Part shown: positions 55,929 through 63,548 of the stretch, piece by piece
Layout of the letters: every line of letters begins with the position of its first letter
Numbering within the stretch: the first letter of the stretch is position 1
Assembly (NCBI RefSeq): GCF_019930585.1
Contig: NZ_CP082839.1
Span: 4,042,001-4,106,000 of the forward strand
DNA from: Sphingomonas nostoxanthinifaciens
Lineage (GTDB): Bacteria > Pseudomonadota > Alphaproteobacteria > Sphingomonadales > Sphingomonadaceae
DNA: 64,000 nucleotides
Direction of reading: 5' to 3'
The notes under the pieces: generated by a model
Told to the model about the DNA's origin: nothing
What the model saw: the letters and a program-made list of their open reading frames with translations, nothing else
Database searches by the model: none
Made by a program: the position numbers and the translations under genes

Positions 55929-57443
55929 TCAGGGATGCGCCGCGGGCGGGATGTGCGGCGGCACGGGCACGTAGATCCGCGCAGCGAGCCCGAGATGCCC
56001 CAGCGCCGCGATCACGCCCAGCGCCACGACCACCGCGCCTGCGATCCGGGCACGCCTGATGTCGAGCGCGCGCGCGTCGACCATCAGGATCAGCGCCAGC
56101 GCGGCGGCGACCATCGACCACAGGTGATAGCGCAGGTCGCTGGCGATGCTGACCACCGCGAAGCTCGCGCTCATGCACGCCGCGGTCAGCGCCAGCGCGA
56201 ACGCGAGCCGCCCCTGCGCGCTCGTCGTCCGCATGCCGGCCCAGAGCAGGCCGAGCGCCACCGCCAGCCACAGAAACGGCCAACCGAGCGGGCTCAGCGC
56301 CATCAATTTGCCGCCATCGACCAGCGCCGCGGCGGCGGGGCCGGGCGGCGCGCCGAGCCCGAGATCGTTGCGCTCCGACACCAGCGGCGGGGCGGCATCG
56401 CCTTCGCCCGGCCCGACCCAGAAGCGCAGGTTGGAATTGAGGTGGCCGGCGCGGTGCGCGGCATAAGCGAACGGGTGCGCGAGCAAAATCGCCGCCCAGT
56501 CGCGCATCAGATGCGGGCGCTGATCGTCGCCGAACGCCACCGCCTGCCCGACGAAGTCGCACTGCGCGGGTTCGCCAAAGGGGTTCCAGAAATAGGGCGA
56601 ATAACAGCCGCGCCGCTCGGCCTCGCGCCACTGCGCCGCGCTCAGGCCAGGCAACGTCGCGAGCCCGGCCTCGTGCGCGGTTCCAGCCATGTCGTAGAGC
56701 GGCAAGGCGCGCTCGACCTGTGTCGGCTCGGCGCCGAACAGCCGATGGTTGATGAGCGGGCTGAGGCCGATCACCGCCACCATCGCGACCAGCGCCAGCA
56801 CGGCGCGCTGCCACAGCGGCCGCGCACCCGCGACATGCGCCAAAGCGAAGGAGAACGGCACCGTTGCGAACAAGGCATTGCCACGCACCAGCGTCGCATA
56901 GGCGATCAGCACGCCGGCCAGCGCCGCCGCCCAGCGCGGCACGGCGCGGTCGTCGAGCCGCCACCACGCCACCAGCCCCGTCGCCAGGAGCAAAGCGGCC
57001 GCCATCTGCGCATCCTTGAGGATCGCGGTCGCCCAGCCGAGACCGAGCGGCGCGACGCCGACCAGCAGCACCAGCGCCGCCGCGCCGTGCCGCTGGCGAC
57101 GGCCGAGCGCCGCGGCGATCAGGCCGAGGCCGCCCCACCATGCGAGCATCTGGAGCAGCAGCATCGGCTGCGTGCCCGGCCACCCCAGTCGCAGCAGCGA
57201 CCACAGCCGCGCCATGATCGGCGGGTGCCAATCGGTATAGTCGCCGTCGATGCCCTGGCCGTATTGCGACACGCTGTCGTACATCGCGACGCCGGGCCAG
57301 CGCGCGGCGAGGCTGGCGATGCAGAGAAAGGCCGCGGCGGCCAGCCACGGCAGCGGCGAACGCGAGCGTTGTGCGTGGCGCTCGGCTCGGCCATCCCCGT
57401 CACCCCGGATTTGGTCCCGGGTCCACCCCTCTGCCCGGCTCAC
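55929..57443 (-). CDS. Polytopic membrane protein, GT-C-like, N-terminus encoded by a REP element
   Basis: 504 residues with about ten helices. The first helix is followed by a loop with MYDSVSQYGQGIDGDYTDWHPPIMARLW (acidic and Trp/His residues typical of GT-C loop 1) and a long extracytoplasmic segment containing RRGCYSPYFWNPFGEP. The function of this group is not known; it may transfer sugar residues. The only in-frame start is a GTG at 57443, which lies between two REP palindromes, so the first ~18 residues (SRAEGWTRDQIRGDGD) are translated REP sequence. No other ATG/GTG/TTG occurs before helix 1, so the annotation of the N-terminus is uncertain. Confidence 0.65.
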   Translation of the reverse strand: MSRAEGWTRDQIRGDGDGRAERHAQRSRSPLPWLAAAAFLCIASLAARWPGVAMYDSVSQYGQGIDGDYTDWHPPIMARLWSLLRLGWPGTQPMLLLQMLAWWGGLGLIAAALGRRQRHGAAALVLLVGVAPLGLGWATAILKDAQMAAALLLATGLVAWWRLDDRAVPRWAAALAGVLIAYATLVRGNALFATVPFSFALAHVAGARPLWQRAVLALVAMVAVIGLSPLINHRLFGAEPTQVERALPLYDMAGTAHEAGLATLPGLSAAQWREAERRGCYSPYFWNPFGEPAQCDFVGQAVAFGDDQRPHLMRDWAAILLAHPFAYAAHRAGHLNSNLRFWVGPGEGDAAPPLVSERNDLGLGAPPGPAAAALVDGGKLMALSPLGWPFLWLAVALGLLWAGMRTTSAQGRLAFALALTAACMSASFAVVSIASDLRYHLWSMVAAALALILMVDARALDIRRARIAGAVVVALGVIAALGHLGLAARIYVPVPPHIPPAAHP

Positions 57444-57502
57444 CGCGCAATCCTCTCGCGCAGGGTCACGCCGTGATGTGGATCCCGGAACAAGTCCGGG
57501 AT
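57404..57502. repeat. REP pair overlapping the start of the GT-C-like gene
   Basis: ACCCCGGA-ttt-ggtCCCGGGT (about 57402-57422, imperfect) and ATCCCGGA-acaag-TCCGGGAT (57482-57502, perfect 8-bp stem) in opposite orientation. The gap contains the GTG start of the upstream membrane protein gene. Confidence 0.85.
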
Positions 57503-57515
57503 GACACTTCGCAAC

Positions 57516-58913
57516 TCAGATATGGATCACCCGGCCATAGGCGGCGAGCACGCTTTCGTGCATCGCCTCGGACAGGGTCGGGTGCGGGAAGATCGTCTCC
57601 ATCAGATCGCCCTCGGTGGTCTCGAGCTGCTTGGCGACGGTATAGCCCTCGATCAGCTCGGTGACTTCGGGGCCGGCCATGTGCGCGCCGAGCAGCTCGC
57701 CGGTCTTGGCGTCGAACACCGTCTTCACGAAACCCTCGGCCTCGCCCATCGCGATCGCCTTGCCGTTGCCGATGAACGGGAATTTGCCGACCTTGACCTC
57801 GTAGCCGGCCTCCTTGGCCTTCGCCTCGGTCAGGCCGACCGACGCCACCTGCGGGCGCGAATAGGTGCAGCCGGGGATGTTGCGCACGTCCATCGCGTGC
57901 GGATGGCCGCCGGCGATCGCCTCGACCGCGATGATGCCCTCATGGCTCGCCTTGTGTGCCAGCCACGGCGCGCCGGTGATGTCGCCGATCGCCCAGATGC
58001 CCTCGACATTGGTGCGGCACATCGCATCGATCTTCACATGGCCGCGATCGGTGGCGATGCCGAGCGCCTCCAGCCCGAGATTCTCGGTGTTCGGCACGAT
58101 GCCGACCGCGACGATGACGTGGCTATATTCGCGCGCCTCGGTCTTGCCGTCGGGCAGCTTGATCGTCGCGGTGACCGAACGGCCGGGCTTCACGTCGATT
58201 TTCTCGACGCCGTGCTTGGCCAAAATCGTCATGCCCTGCTTCTCGAACTGCTTCTGGACGAAGGCCGAGACCTCGGCATCCTCGACCGGCAGGATGCGGT
58301 CGAGCATCTCGACGATCGTCACCTTGGCGCCCATGTCCGAATAGAAGCTCGCAAACTCGCAGCCGATCGCGCCCGAGCCGATCACCAGCAGATCCTTCGG
58401 CATCTCCGCCGGCGTCATCGCGTGACGATAGGTCCAGATGCGGTCGCCGTCGGCCTTGGCGAAGGGCAGGTCGCGCGCACGCGCGCCGGTCGCGAGGATG
58501 ATGTTCTTGGCGACGAGCTCGGTGGTGACGTCGCCATTCTTGACGACGACCTTGCCCTTGACCGGCACGGTGGCGACGCCCTCGACCACCGTCACCTTGT
58601 TCTTCTTCATCAGGCCCTTGACGCCGGCATTGAGCTGGCCCGCCACCTTGCGGCTGCGGTCGACGATCTTGGACAGATCGAACCCGGCCTTCTCCACCGT
58701 CAGCCCGTAGGAGGCGGCGTGGGTCATGTAATGATAGACTTCGCTGGTGCGCAGCAGCGCCTTGGTCGGGATGCAACCCCAGTTGAGGCAGATGCCGCCG
58801 AGCCGCTCGCGTTCGATGATCGCGGTCTTGAGTCCGAGCTGGCTCGCGCGAATCGCGGCGACATAGCCGCCCGGACCGGAACCGATGATGACGAGGTCGT
58901 AGCTGTCGGCCAT
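57516..58913 (-). CDS. lpdA: Dihydrolipoamide dehydrogenase (E3)
   Basis: 465 residues. Flavoprotein that reoxidises dihydrolipoamide of 2-oxo-acid dehydrogenase complexes with NAD. FAD motif YDLVIIGSGPGGYVAAIRASQLG, redox disulfide ERLGGICLNWGCIPTKALL, NAD motif LLVIGSGAIGCEFASFYSDMG, FAD-binding AIGDITGAPWLAHKASHEG and the C-terminal HPTLSEAMHESVLAAYG with catalytic His-Glu are intact. The start at 58913 is the canonical MADSYDL. E1/E2 genes are not in this window. Confidence 0.98.
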   Translation of the reverse strand: MADSYDLVIIGSGPGGYVAAIRASQLGLKTAIIERERLGGICLNWGCIPTKALLRTSEVYHYMTHAASYGLTVEKAGFDLSKIVDRSRKVAGQLNAGVKGLMKKNKVTVVEGVATVPVKGKVVVKNGDVTTELVAKNIILATGARARDLPFAKADGDRIWTYRHAMTPAEMPKDLLVIGSGAIGCEFASFYSDMGAKVTIVEMLDRILPVEDAEVSAFVQKQFEKQGMTILAKHGVEKIDVKPGRSVTATIKLPDGKTEAREYSHVIVAVGIVPNTENLGLEALGIATDRGHVKIDAMCRTNVEGIWAIGDITGAPWLAHKASHEGIIAVEAIAGGHPHAMDVRNIPGCTYSRPQVASVGLTEAKAKEAGYEVKVGKFPFIGNGKAIAMGEAEGFVKTVFDAKTGELLGAHMAGPEVTELIEGYTVAKQLETTEGDLMETIFPHPTLSEAMHESVLAAYGRVIHI

Positions 58914-58980
58914 CTGTATCTCTGCTGCTGAAAATCCGGCCGCTAGATGGCCCGCCCGCCGGGCGGGCGCAAGCCGCCTG

Positions 58981-59691
58981 CTAGTCTGCCCCGTCCAGCT
59001 CGAGATAATGGCGGAAGATGCCCTCGCCGAACGGCTGACGCCGGTCGCTCGCCAGATAGGCGGCGATGCCGGGCAACGCCGCGACGGCATCGTGCAGCGC
59101 GATCAGCCTGGGCAGGCCGGATTCCAGCGTGGCCATCCGCTTCGGGAATGCGAAGCGCAGCCCCTCGATCAGCTGGAACAGCGAGGTGTCGGCATAGCTC
59201 CAGTCGGCGCCGGCGAGCCACGGCCCGCGCCGCTCCAGCGCCTGCTCGAACCAGTCGAGGAATTTGGGCATTCGCGCCGTGCGGAAATCCGCCGCGCGCC
59301 TCTTCGCCTCGTCCTTCTGCTCCTCGTAATAAGCGCCGGGCGAGATCGGGTGATGCGCGTCGTGCGCCTCGGCCACCATGTCGGCGATGGTGAGCTGGCA
59401 CTGGTTGACCCACAGGCGGCCCGCCATGTCCGCCGGTGCCAGTCCCTGCGTCTCGCCCAGCCACAGCAGGATGTTGGCCACCTGCGCGATCGTCATGCCG
59501 TCGGCGACGACATAGGGTGGCGCGAACGGGGCGGTATCGCGCGGGCGCTCCATGTCGGCGACGAGCCGGTCCATGCCGTCGTCACCGGCCTCCATCGCCA
59601 CGTCGCGATAGGACACGTTCTTGGCCTCCAGCGCGAGGCGCACGAACTCGCCGCGGCCGGGAATACCGGGCCAATAATACAGGTCGATCAT
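58981..59691 (-). CDS. Glutathione S-transferase family protein
   Basis: 236 residues. The thioredoxin-like N-terminal domain MIDLYYWPGIPGRGEFVRLALEAKNVSYRDVAM is of the sigma/plant-like layout, followed by a helical C-terminal domain with the capping-box-like AGADWSYADTSLFQLIEGL. Role likely conjugation or stress; substrate unknown. ATG 59691 is chosen because GGGAGAG is well spaced; a GTG two codons upstream overlaps the bolA stop. Same strand and coupled to bolA. Confidence 0.9.
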   Translation of the reverse strand: MIDLYYWPGIPGRGEFVRLALEAKNVSYRDVAMEAGDDGMDRLVADMERPRDTAPFAPPYVVADGMTIAQVANILLWLGETQGLAPADMAGRLWVNQCQLTIADMVAEAHDAHHPISPGAYYEEQKDEAKRRAADFRTARMPKFLDWFEQALERRGPWLAGADWSYADTSLFQLIEGLRFAFPKRMATLESGLPRLIALHDAVAALPGIAAYLASDRRQPFGEGIFRHYLELDGAD

Positions 59692-59693
59692 CG

Positions 59694-59987
59694 TCACTCT
59701 CCCGGCGCGGCGGCCTTGATCGCCAGCGCGTGAACGCGCTCCGCCAGCAGTTCGCCCAACGCCTGGTTGACGAGGCGGTGGCGCTGGACGCGGCTCGCGC
59801 CTGCAAACGCCTCTGCCACGATCTCGACGGTGAAGTGGCTTTCGCCGCGCGGATCGTGGCCGGAATGGCCGCGATGCTTGGCGCTGTCGTCGATCACGGC
59901 GAGCCGTTCGGGATGAAGGGCGGCGCGCAGCCGCGCATCGATTTCGTGGGCGACCGGGCCGGTAGGAATCTCGTTCATCGCCGCCAT
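59694..59987 (-). CDS. BolA family protein
   Basis: 97 residues: VAHEIDARLRAALHPERLAVIDDSAKHRGHSGHDPRGESHFTVEIVAEAFAGASRVQRHRLVNQALGELLAERVHALAIKA. The conserved HSGHDPRGESHF and RHRLV helix are typical of BolA, which works with monothiol glutaredoxins in iron-sulfur regulation. M4 (59978) could be the true start. Divergent from the J-domain gene. Confidence 0.95.
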   Translation of the reverse strand: MAAMNEIPTGPVAHEIDARLRAALHPERLAVIDDSAKHRGHSGHDPRGESHFTVEIVAEAFAGASRVQRHRLVNQALGELLAERVHALAIKAAAPGE

Positions 59988-60016
59988 ATAGCGCGGTTTC
60001 AGGAGGACGCGATCAG

Positions 60017-60613
60017 TTGGCCGAGAAGAACGAACGGCAGGCGCGATTTCATGGGCGCATCCCCGGACAGCGGTCGTGCGACCATCCGGGCTGTACCGAA
60101 GCGGGCGAGTTCCGCGCGCCGCCGATCGAGGGATCGCGCGCCGGCTTCGACGGGCCGGGGGCGTGGCGCTGGCTGTGCCTCGATCACGTGCGCGCGTTCA
60201 ACGCCGGCTACAATTTCTTCAACGGCATGACCGCCGAGGAGATTTCGGCGCAGCAGCGCCCCTATGCCGGGTGGGAGCGCGAGACGCGCGCCTTCGCCGC
60301 CGCCGCGCAGGGGAGCGGCGGCCCGCGCTGGACCGATTTCGTCGACCCGCTCGACGCGATCCAGGCGCGCTTCAGTGCCGCCCGGCCGGCGATGCGGCAG
60401 GACGGGAAGCTGCTGTCCGACGCCGACCGCCGCGCGCTGAAGGTGCTGGCGCTCGACGCCGACGCCGATCGCCGCGCGCTGCGCACCCGCTATGCCGAAC
60501 TGGTTCGCCGCTATCATCCCGATCGCAACGGTGGCGACCGCAGCCACGAGAAGGCACTGCAGGACGTGATCGAGGCCTATAACCGCCTCAAGTCGGCACC
60601 CGCCTTCGCCTGA
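60017..60613 (+). CDS. C-terminal J-domain protein
   Basis: 198 residues. The J domain is at the C-terminus (about 140-198): VLALDADADRRALRTRYAELVRRYHPDRNGGDRSHEKALQDVIEAYNRLK, with the HPD motif intact, so it can stimulate an Hsp70. The N-terminal half has cysteines and histidines (SCDHPGC near residue 20, LCLDH near 55) that could bind metal. It uses a TTG start with AGGAGG 10 nt upstream. In sphingomonads such genes lie between bolA and cobS; here cobS is displaced by about 1.9 kb. Confidence 0.88.
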   Translation: MAEKNERQARFHGRIPGQRSCDHPGCTEAGEFRAPPIEGSRAGFDGPGAWRWLCLDHVRAFNAGYNFFNGMTAEEISAQQRPYAGWERETRAFAAAAQGSGGPRWTDFVDPLDAIQARFSAARPAMRQDGKLLSDADRRALKVLALDADADRRALRTRYAELVRRYHPDRNGGDRSHEKALQDVIEAYNRLKSAPAFA

Positions 60614-60815
60614 GCTTGCCGCACGTCGGTCAAGGCGAAGCCGGGACGACGGCGGCCTAAGCCGAGTCGCCGCCGGCGAACCGGACCAAAACTGCCTGCA
60701 AGCTCACGTCGAGAATAACCAGACAGCTATTTCAATATCTTAAGATTTCATTGACCCTGCGATGGAATCTTGAGAGACTATTATTGGGTCTGGCAAGCAT
60801 CGCAAGGGGGCGATC

Positions 60816-61343
60816 ATGCAGCTTTCCTCTATCATCAAGTCTGCGGTCTTCTGTTCCGGCTTGGTTTCGAGCGTAGCGATAACTGCGCCAGCTTCGGCGG
60901 TGGTGACGATCGTGATGACGGGTTCAGCCACCTCGCTCACCGGAAGCTTCAGCAACACGGTGGCGAGCAGCGGCTCGTTCACGGATTATTACGAATTCTC
61001 GGTGCCGTCCGCCGGCTCCATTCTCGGCGGCGTCCTCAGCGTGAGCTTCGATCCCACCTCGGTCATCAATTCGGTCTGGCTGAACGGCACCGCATTGACG
61101 GTGTCGTTCGACAGTTCGACGAATGTTTATGTCGCCAGCTCCATGGTGCCGACGATCGCCAATCCGCAGACGTTGGCCATTGGCGGCACGGTCGGGGCAG
61201 CCGGTTCGGTGTCCTACGGCGGTAACGTCACGTTCACCGCCGCAGCGGTGCCGGAGGCGGCGACGTGGGCGATGTTCATCGGTGGCATGGGCCTTGCGGG
61301 CGCCGCGATGCGGCGCAGGACGGTAAAGGTCGGTTTCGCCTGA
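60816..61343 (+). CDS. PEPxxWA-CTERM sorting-signal protein
   Basis: 175 residues. A signal peptide (about 1-28, ending TAPASA) is followed by a Ser/Thr/Val-rich beta-type body and a C-terminal sorting tail VPEAATWAMFIGGMGLAGAAMRRR: the PEP-CTERM-like motif, a membrane helix and a basic stretch. Such proteins are processed by exosortase-type systems and often go to the outer surface or exopolysaccharide. AAGGGGG precedes the ATG at good spacing. A terminator-like hairpin follows at 61369-61394. Confidence 0.9.
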   Translation: MQLSSIIKSAVFCSGLVSSVAITAPASAVVTIVMTGSATSLTGSFSNTVASSGSFTDYYEFSVPSAGSILGGVLSVSFDPTSVINSVWLNGTALTVSFDSSTNVYVASSMVPTIANPQTLAIGGTVGAAGSVSYGGNVTFTAAAVPEAATWAMFIGGMGLAGAAMRRRTVKVGFA

Positions 61344-61366
61344 CCGTGTCGGGTCAGCCAGCGACA

Positions 61367-61404
61367 GGGGCGCCTCGGTTCGGATCGAGGCGCCTCTTAC
61401 GTTT
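61367..61404 (+). terminator. Terminator-like hairpin after the PEP-CTERM gene
   Basis: GGCGCCTCG (61369-61377) and CGAGGCGCC (61386-61394) form a perfect 9-bp stem; TCTTACGTTT follows. The T-run is interrupted, so efficiency is uncertain. Confidence 0.65.
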
Positions 61405-61423
61405 GGAGACATGACGAGGCGTA

Positions 61424-61885
61424 TCACCCGCCCGCGGTAATCCTACGGGCAACCTCTTCCAGCTGCATCGCGACGGTGCCCCAGCCAGCCTCGAACCCCA
61501 TCGCCTCGTGCTGTGCCTTCGCCTCGGCGGTCCAGTGGCGTGCGGTGCCGCGATAGAGCGTGCGGTCGCCCTCGGGCGTGAATTCCATGATGGCAGTCAT
61601 GAATGGCCCCTGCGGTTCCCATCCCGACCTGTAGGCGTCGGTGAAGACGATCCGGCGCGCGGGCACCACCTCGAGGAACACGCCTTCCATCGCATGCTCC
61701 TCGCCGGCGGGCCCGCGCATCACCATCGCCGATCGCCCCCCGGGGCGCAGATCGAGCGCGACCACCTCGGTCGTCCACGGCCTGGGGCACCACCATTCGC
61801 TCAGATGATCGGTGAAGGCCCGCCACACCGCGTCGACCGGCGCGTCGATCGTGCGGGTAACGACCAGATCGATGGCCGCACTCAT
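61424..61885 (-). CDS. SRPBCC / AHSA1 family protein
   Basis: 153 residues: VTRTIDAPVDAVWRAFTDHLSEWWCP, EGVFLEVVPARRIVFTDAYRSGWEP and MEFTPEGDRTLYRGTARHWTAEAKAQHEAMGFEAGWG. This is the START-like ligand-binding fold of the AHSA1/polyketide-cyclase-like group. Usually small-molecule binding or unknown. GGAGGAG upstream. It is followed on the same strand by nothing closely linked; the DUF1428 gene lies upstream with 44 bp between. Confidence 0.9.
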   Translation of the reverse strand: MSAAIDLVVTRTIDAPVDAVWRAFTDHLSEWWCPRPWTTEVVALDLRPGGRSAMVMRGPAGEEHAMEGVFLEVVPARRIVFTDAYRSGWEPQGPFMTAIMEFTPEGDRTLYRGTARHWTAEAKAQHEAMGFEAGWGTVAMQLEEVARRITAGG

Positions 61886-61929
61886 GCTATTTCTCCTCCA
61901 CAGATGCGCTCCGGCATGGTCCGCACGGC

Positions 61930-62298
61930 TCAGCCCGCCACCGGCGCGGCGATGTCGACGATCACGTCGAAGCCGCCGAAGATGAGGCGCTTGCCGTCGA
62001 ACGGCATCTCGCCCGGCGGCTTCATGCGCGGATCGGCCATCGCTTTCTCCCATCCTGCATCGCGCGCGGCCTTGGACGGCCAGACGATCCACGAAAACGC
62101 GACGTCCTCGCCCTCCTCCGCCGCCACCGCGCGCCACAGGTCGGTCACCTGGCCGTGCGGCACGTCGTTGCCGATCGCCTCCACCACGTGAAGCGCGCCG
62201 CATTCGACGAACACGGCCGACGCCTCCTCGGCCAGCTGTCGATATGCGTCCCGCCGGCCCGCGAGAACCGGAGCCACGAACCCGTCGATATAGGTCAT
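61930..62298 (-). CDS. DUF1428 family protein
   Basis: 122 residues: MTYIDGFVAPVLAGRRDAYRQLAEEASAVFVECGALHVVEAIGNDVPHG, FSWIVWPSKAARDAGWEKAMADPRM and DGKRLIFGGFDVIVDI, matching the whole DUF1428 family (ferredoxin-like dimeric fold; function unknown). GGAGGAGAG upstream of ATG 62298. Likely cotranscribed with the SRPBCC gene. Divergent from cobS. Confidence 0.92.
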   Translation of the reverse strand: MTYIDGFVAPVLAGRRDAYRQLAEEASAVFVECGALHVVEAIGNDVPHGQVTDLWRAVAAEEGEDVAFSWIVWPSKAARDAGWEKAMADPRMKPPGEMPFDGKRLIFGGFDVIVDIAAPVAG

Positions 62299-62480
62299 TC
62301 TCTCCTCCATCGGTTCTACCGACTCGTCGACGGCAGCCTGCCGCACATGGCGGCGTTTGGCGACCCGAGGCGCGCGAAGGGCGGCATCGGCGTGGCACAG
62401 CGCGAAGGATCGGCGTTGCCGGAGGAGCGGGGAGCCTCTACCGCCTTCACGCATTCCCGTCGAAGTTCACGAGACGCATC

Positions 62481-63485
62481 ATGACCGACCTGCCCAACAT
62501 CCAGCCCGACAGCCGCTCCGCCACGGTGCTCGACGCGCCCGATCAGTTGAAGAAGGTGCGCGACCTGTTCGGCATCGATTCGAACATGACGGTGCCCGCT
62601 TTCTCCGAAGTGGACGAGCGCGTGCCCGATCTCGATCCCAGCTACGTGTTCGATCCGGACACCACGCTCGCCATCTGCGCCGGCTTCGCGCACAATCGCC
62701 GCGTGATGATCCAGGGCTATCACGGCACCGGCAAATCGTCGCACATCGAGCAGGTGGCGGCGCGGCTCAACTGGCCGCTGATCCGCATCAACCTCGACGC
62801 GCATATCAGCCGGATCGACCTGATCGGCCGCGACGCAATCGTGCTGCGCGAGGGTCAGCAGGTCACCGAATTCCGCGAGGGGCTATTGCCATGGGCGCTG
62901 CAGACGCCGTCGGCGCTCGTCTTCGACGAATATGATGCCGGCCGCCCCGACGTGATGTTCGTGATCCAGCGCGTGCTGGAGACCGAGGGCAAGCTCACCC
63001 TGCTCGACCAGAATCGCGTGATCCGGCCCAATCCGTGGTTCCGCCTGTTCGCCACCGCCAACACGGTCGGCCTCGGCGACACGACCGGGCTCTACCACGG
63101 CACGCAGCAGATCAACCAGGGCCAGATGGACCGCTGGAACATCGTCGTGACGCTGAACTATCTGCCGGCGGCGATCGAGGCGCAGATCGTGCTCGCCAAA
63201 TCGGGCGAATATGACAAGCCCGACGGCAAGAAGACCGTCGACCAGATGGTCAAGGTGGCGGAACTGACCCGCCAAGGCTTCATGGCCGGCGACATCTCGA
63301 CCGTGATGAGCCCGCGCACCGTGATCTCGTGGGCGCAGAACACGCTGATCCTCGGCGACGTCGGCTTCGCCTTCCGCCTGTCGTTCCTCAACAAGTGCGA
63401 CGAGGCTGAGCGCGCCTTGGTGGCCGAATATTATCAGCGCGTATTCGGCAAGGATCTGCCCGAAAGCATCGTCGGCAAGGCGTAA
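62481..63485 (+). CDS. cobS: Cobaltochelatase subunit CobS
   Basis: 334 residues of the AAA+ type. Walker A QGYHGTGKSSHIEQVAARLNWPLIRINLDAHISRIDLIGRD, Walker B ALVFDEYDAGRPDVMFVIQ, sensor region FATANTVGLGDTTGLYHGTQQINQGQMDRWN and a C-terminal MSPRTVISWAQN are diagnostic of CobS. With CobT and CobN it inserts cobalt in aerobic cobalamin synthesis. A terminator follows and no cobT is adjacent. In relatives it lies next to bolA and the J-domain gene. Confidence 0.95.
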   Translation: MTDLPNIQPDSRSATVLDAPDQLKKVRDLFGIDSNMTVPAFSEVDERVPDLDPSYVFDPDTTLAICAGFAHNRRVMIQGYHGTGKSSHIEQVAARLNWPLIRINLDAHISRIDLIGRDAIVLREGQQVTEFREGLLPWALQTPSALVFDEYDAGRPDVMFVIQRVLETEGKLTLLDQNRVIRPNPWFRLFATANTVGLGDTTGLYHGTQQINQGQMDRWNIVVTLNYLPAAIEAQIVLAKSGEYDKPDGKKTVDQMVKVAELTRQGFMAGDISTVMSPRTVISWAQNTLILGDVGFAFRLSFLNKCDEAERALVAEYYQRVFGKDLPESIVGKA

Positions 63486-63493
63486 GTACCGGA

Positions 63494-63534
63494 GAGGCCG
63501 CCGACCGGACGATCGGCGGCCCCCTCACGATTTT
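63494..63534 (+). terminator. Intrinsic terminator after cobS
   Basis: GGCCGCCGA (63496-63504) and TCGGCGGCC (63513-63521) form a perfect 9-bp stem, followed by CCCTCACGATTTTATT. It ends the cobS transcript. Confidence 0.75.
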
Positions 63535-63548
63535 ATTCTGGTCGGACC

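Noticed and set aside
57119..57403. Frame-shifted start for the GT-C-like gene at an ATG near 57403
   Set aside because: That frame is an Arg/Ser-rich shadow; a frameshift is not needed because the GTG at 57443 keeps the helix frame open.
60661..60815. Promoter with TTGACC near 60750 for the PEP-CTERM gene
   Set aside because: The best -10 candidate (TATTAT) is 22 bp away, too far for a confident sigma70 call.
62299..62480. Cobalamin riboswitch upstream of cobS
   Set aside because: No B12-box-like sequence is found in the divergent gap; only ordinary GC sequence is seen.
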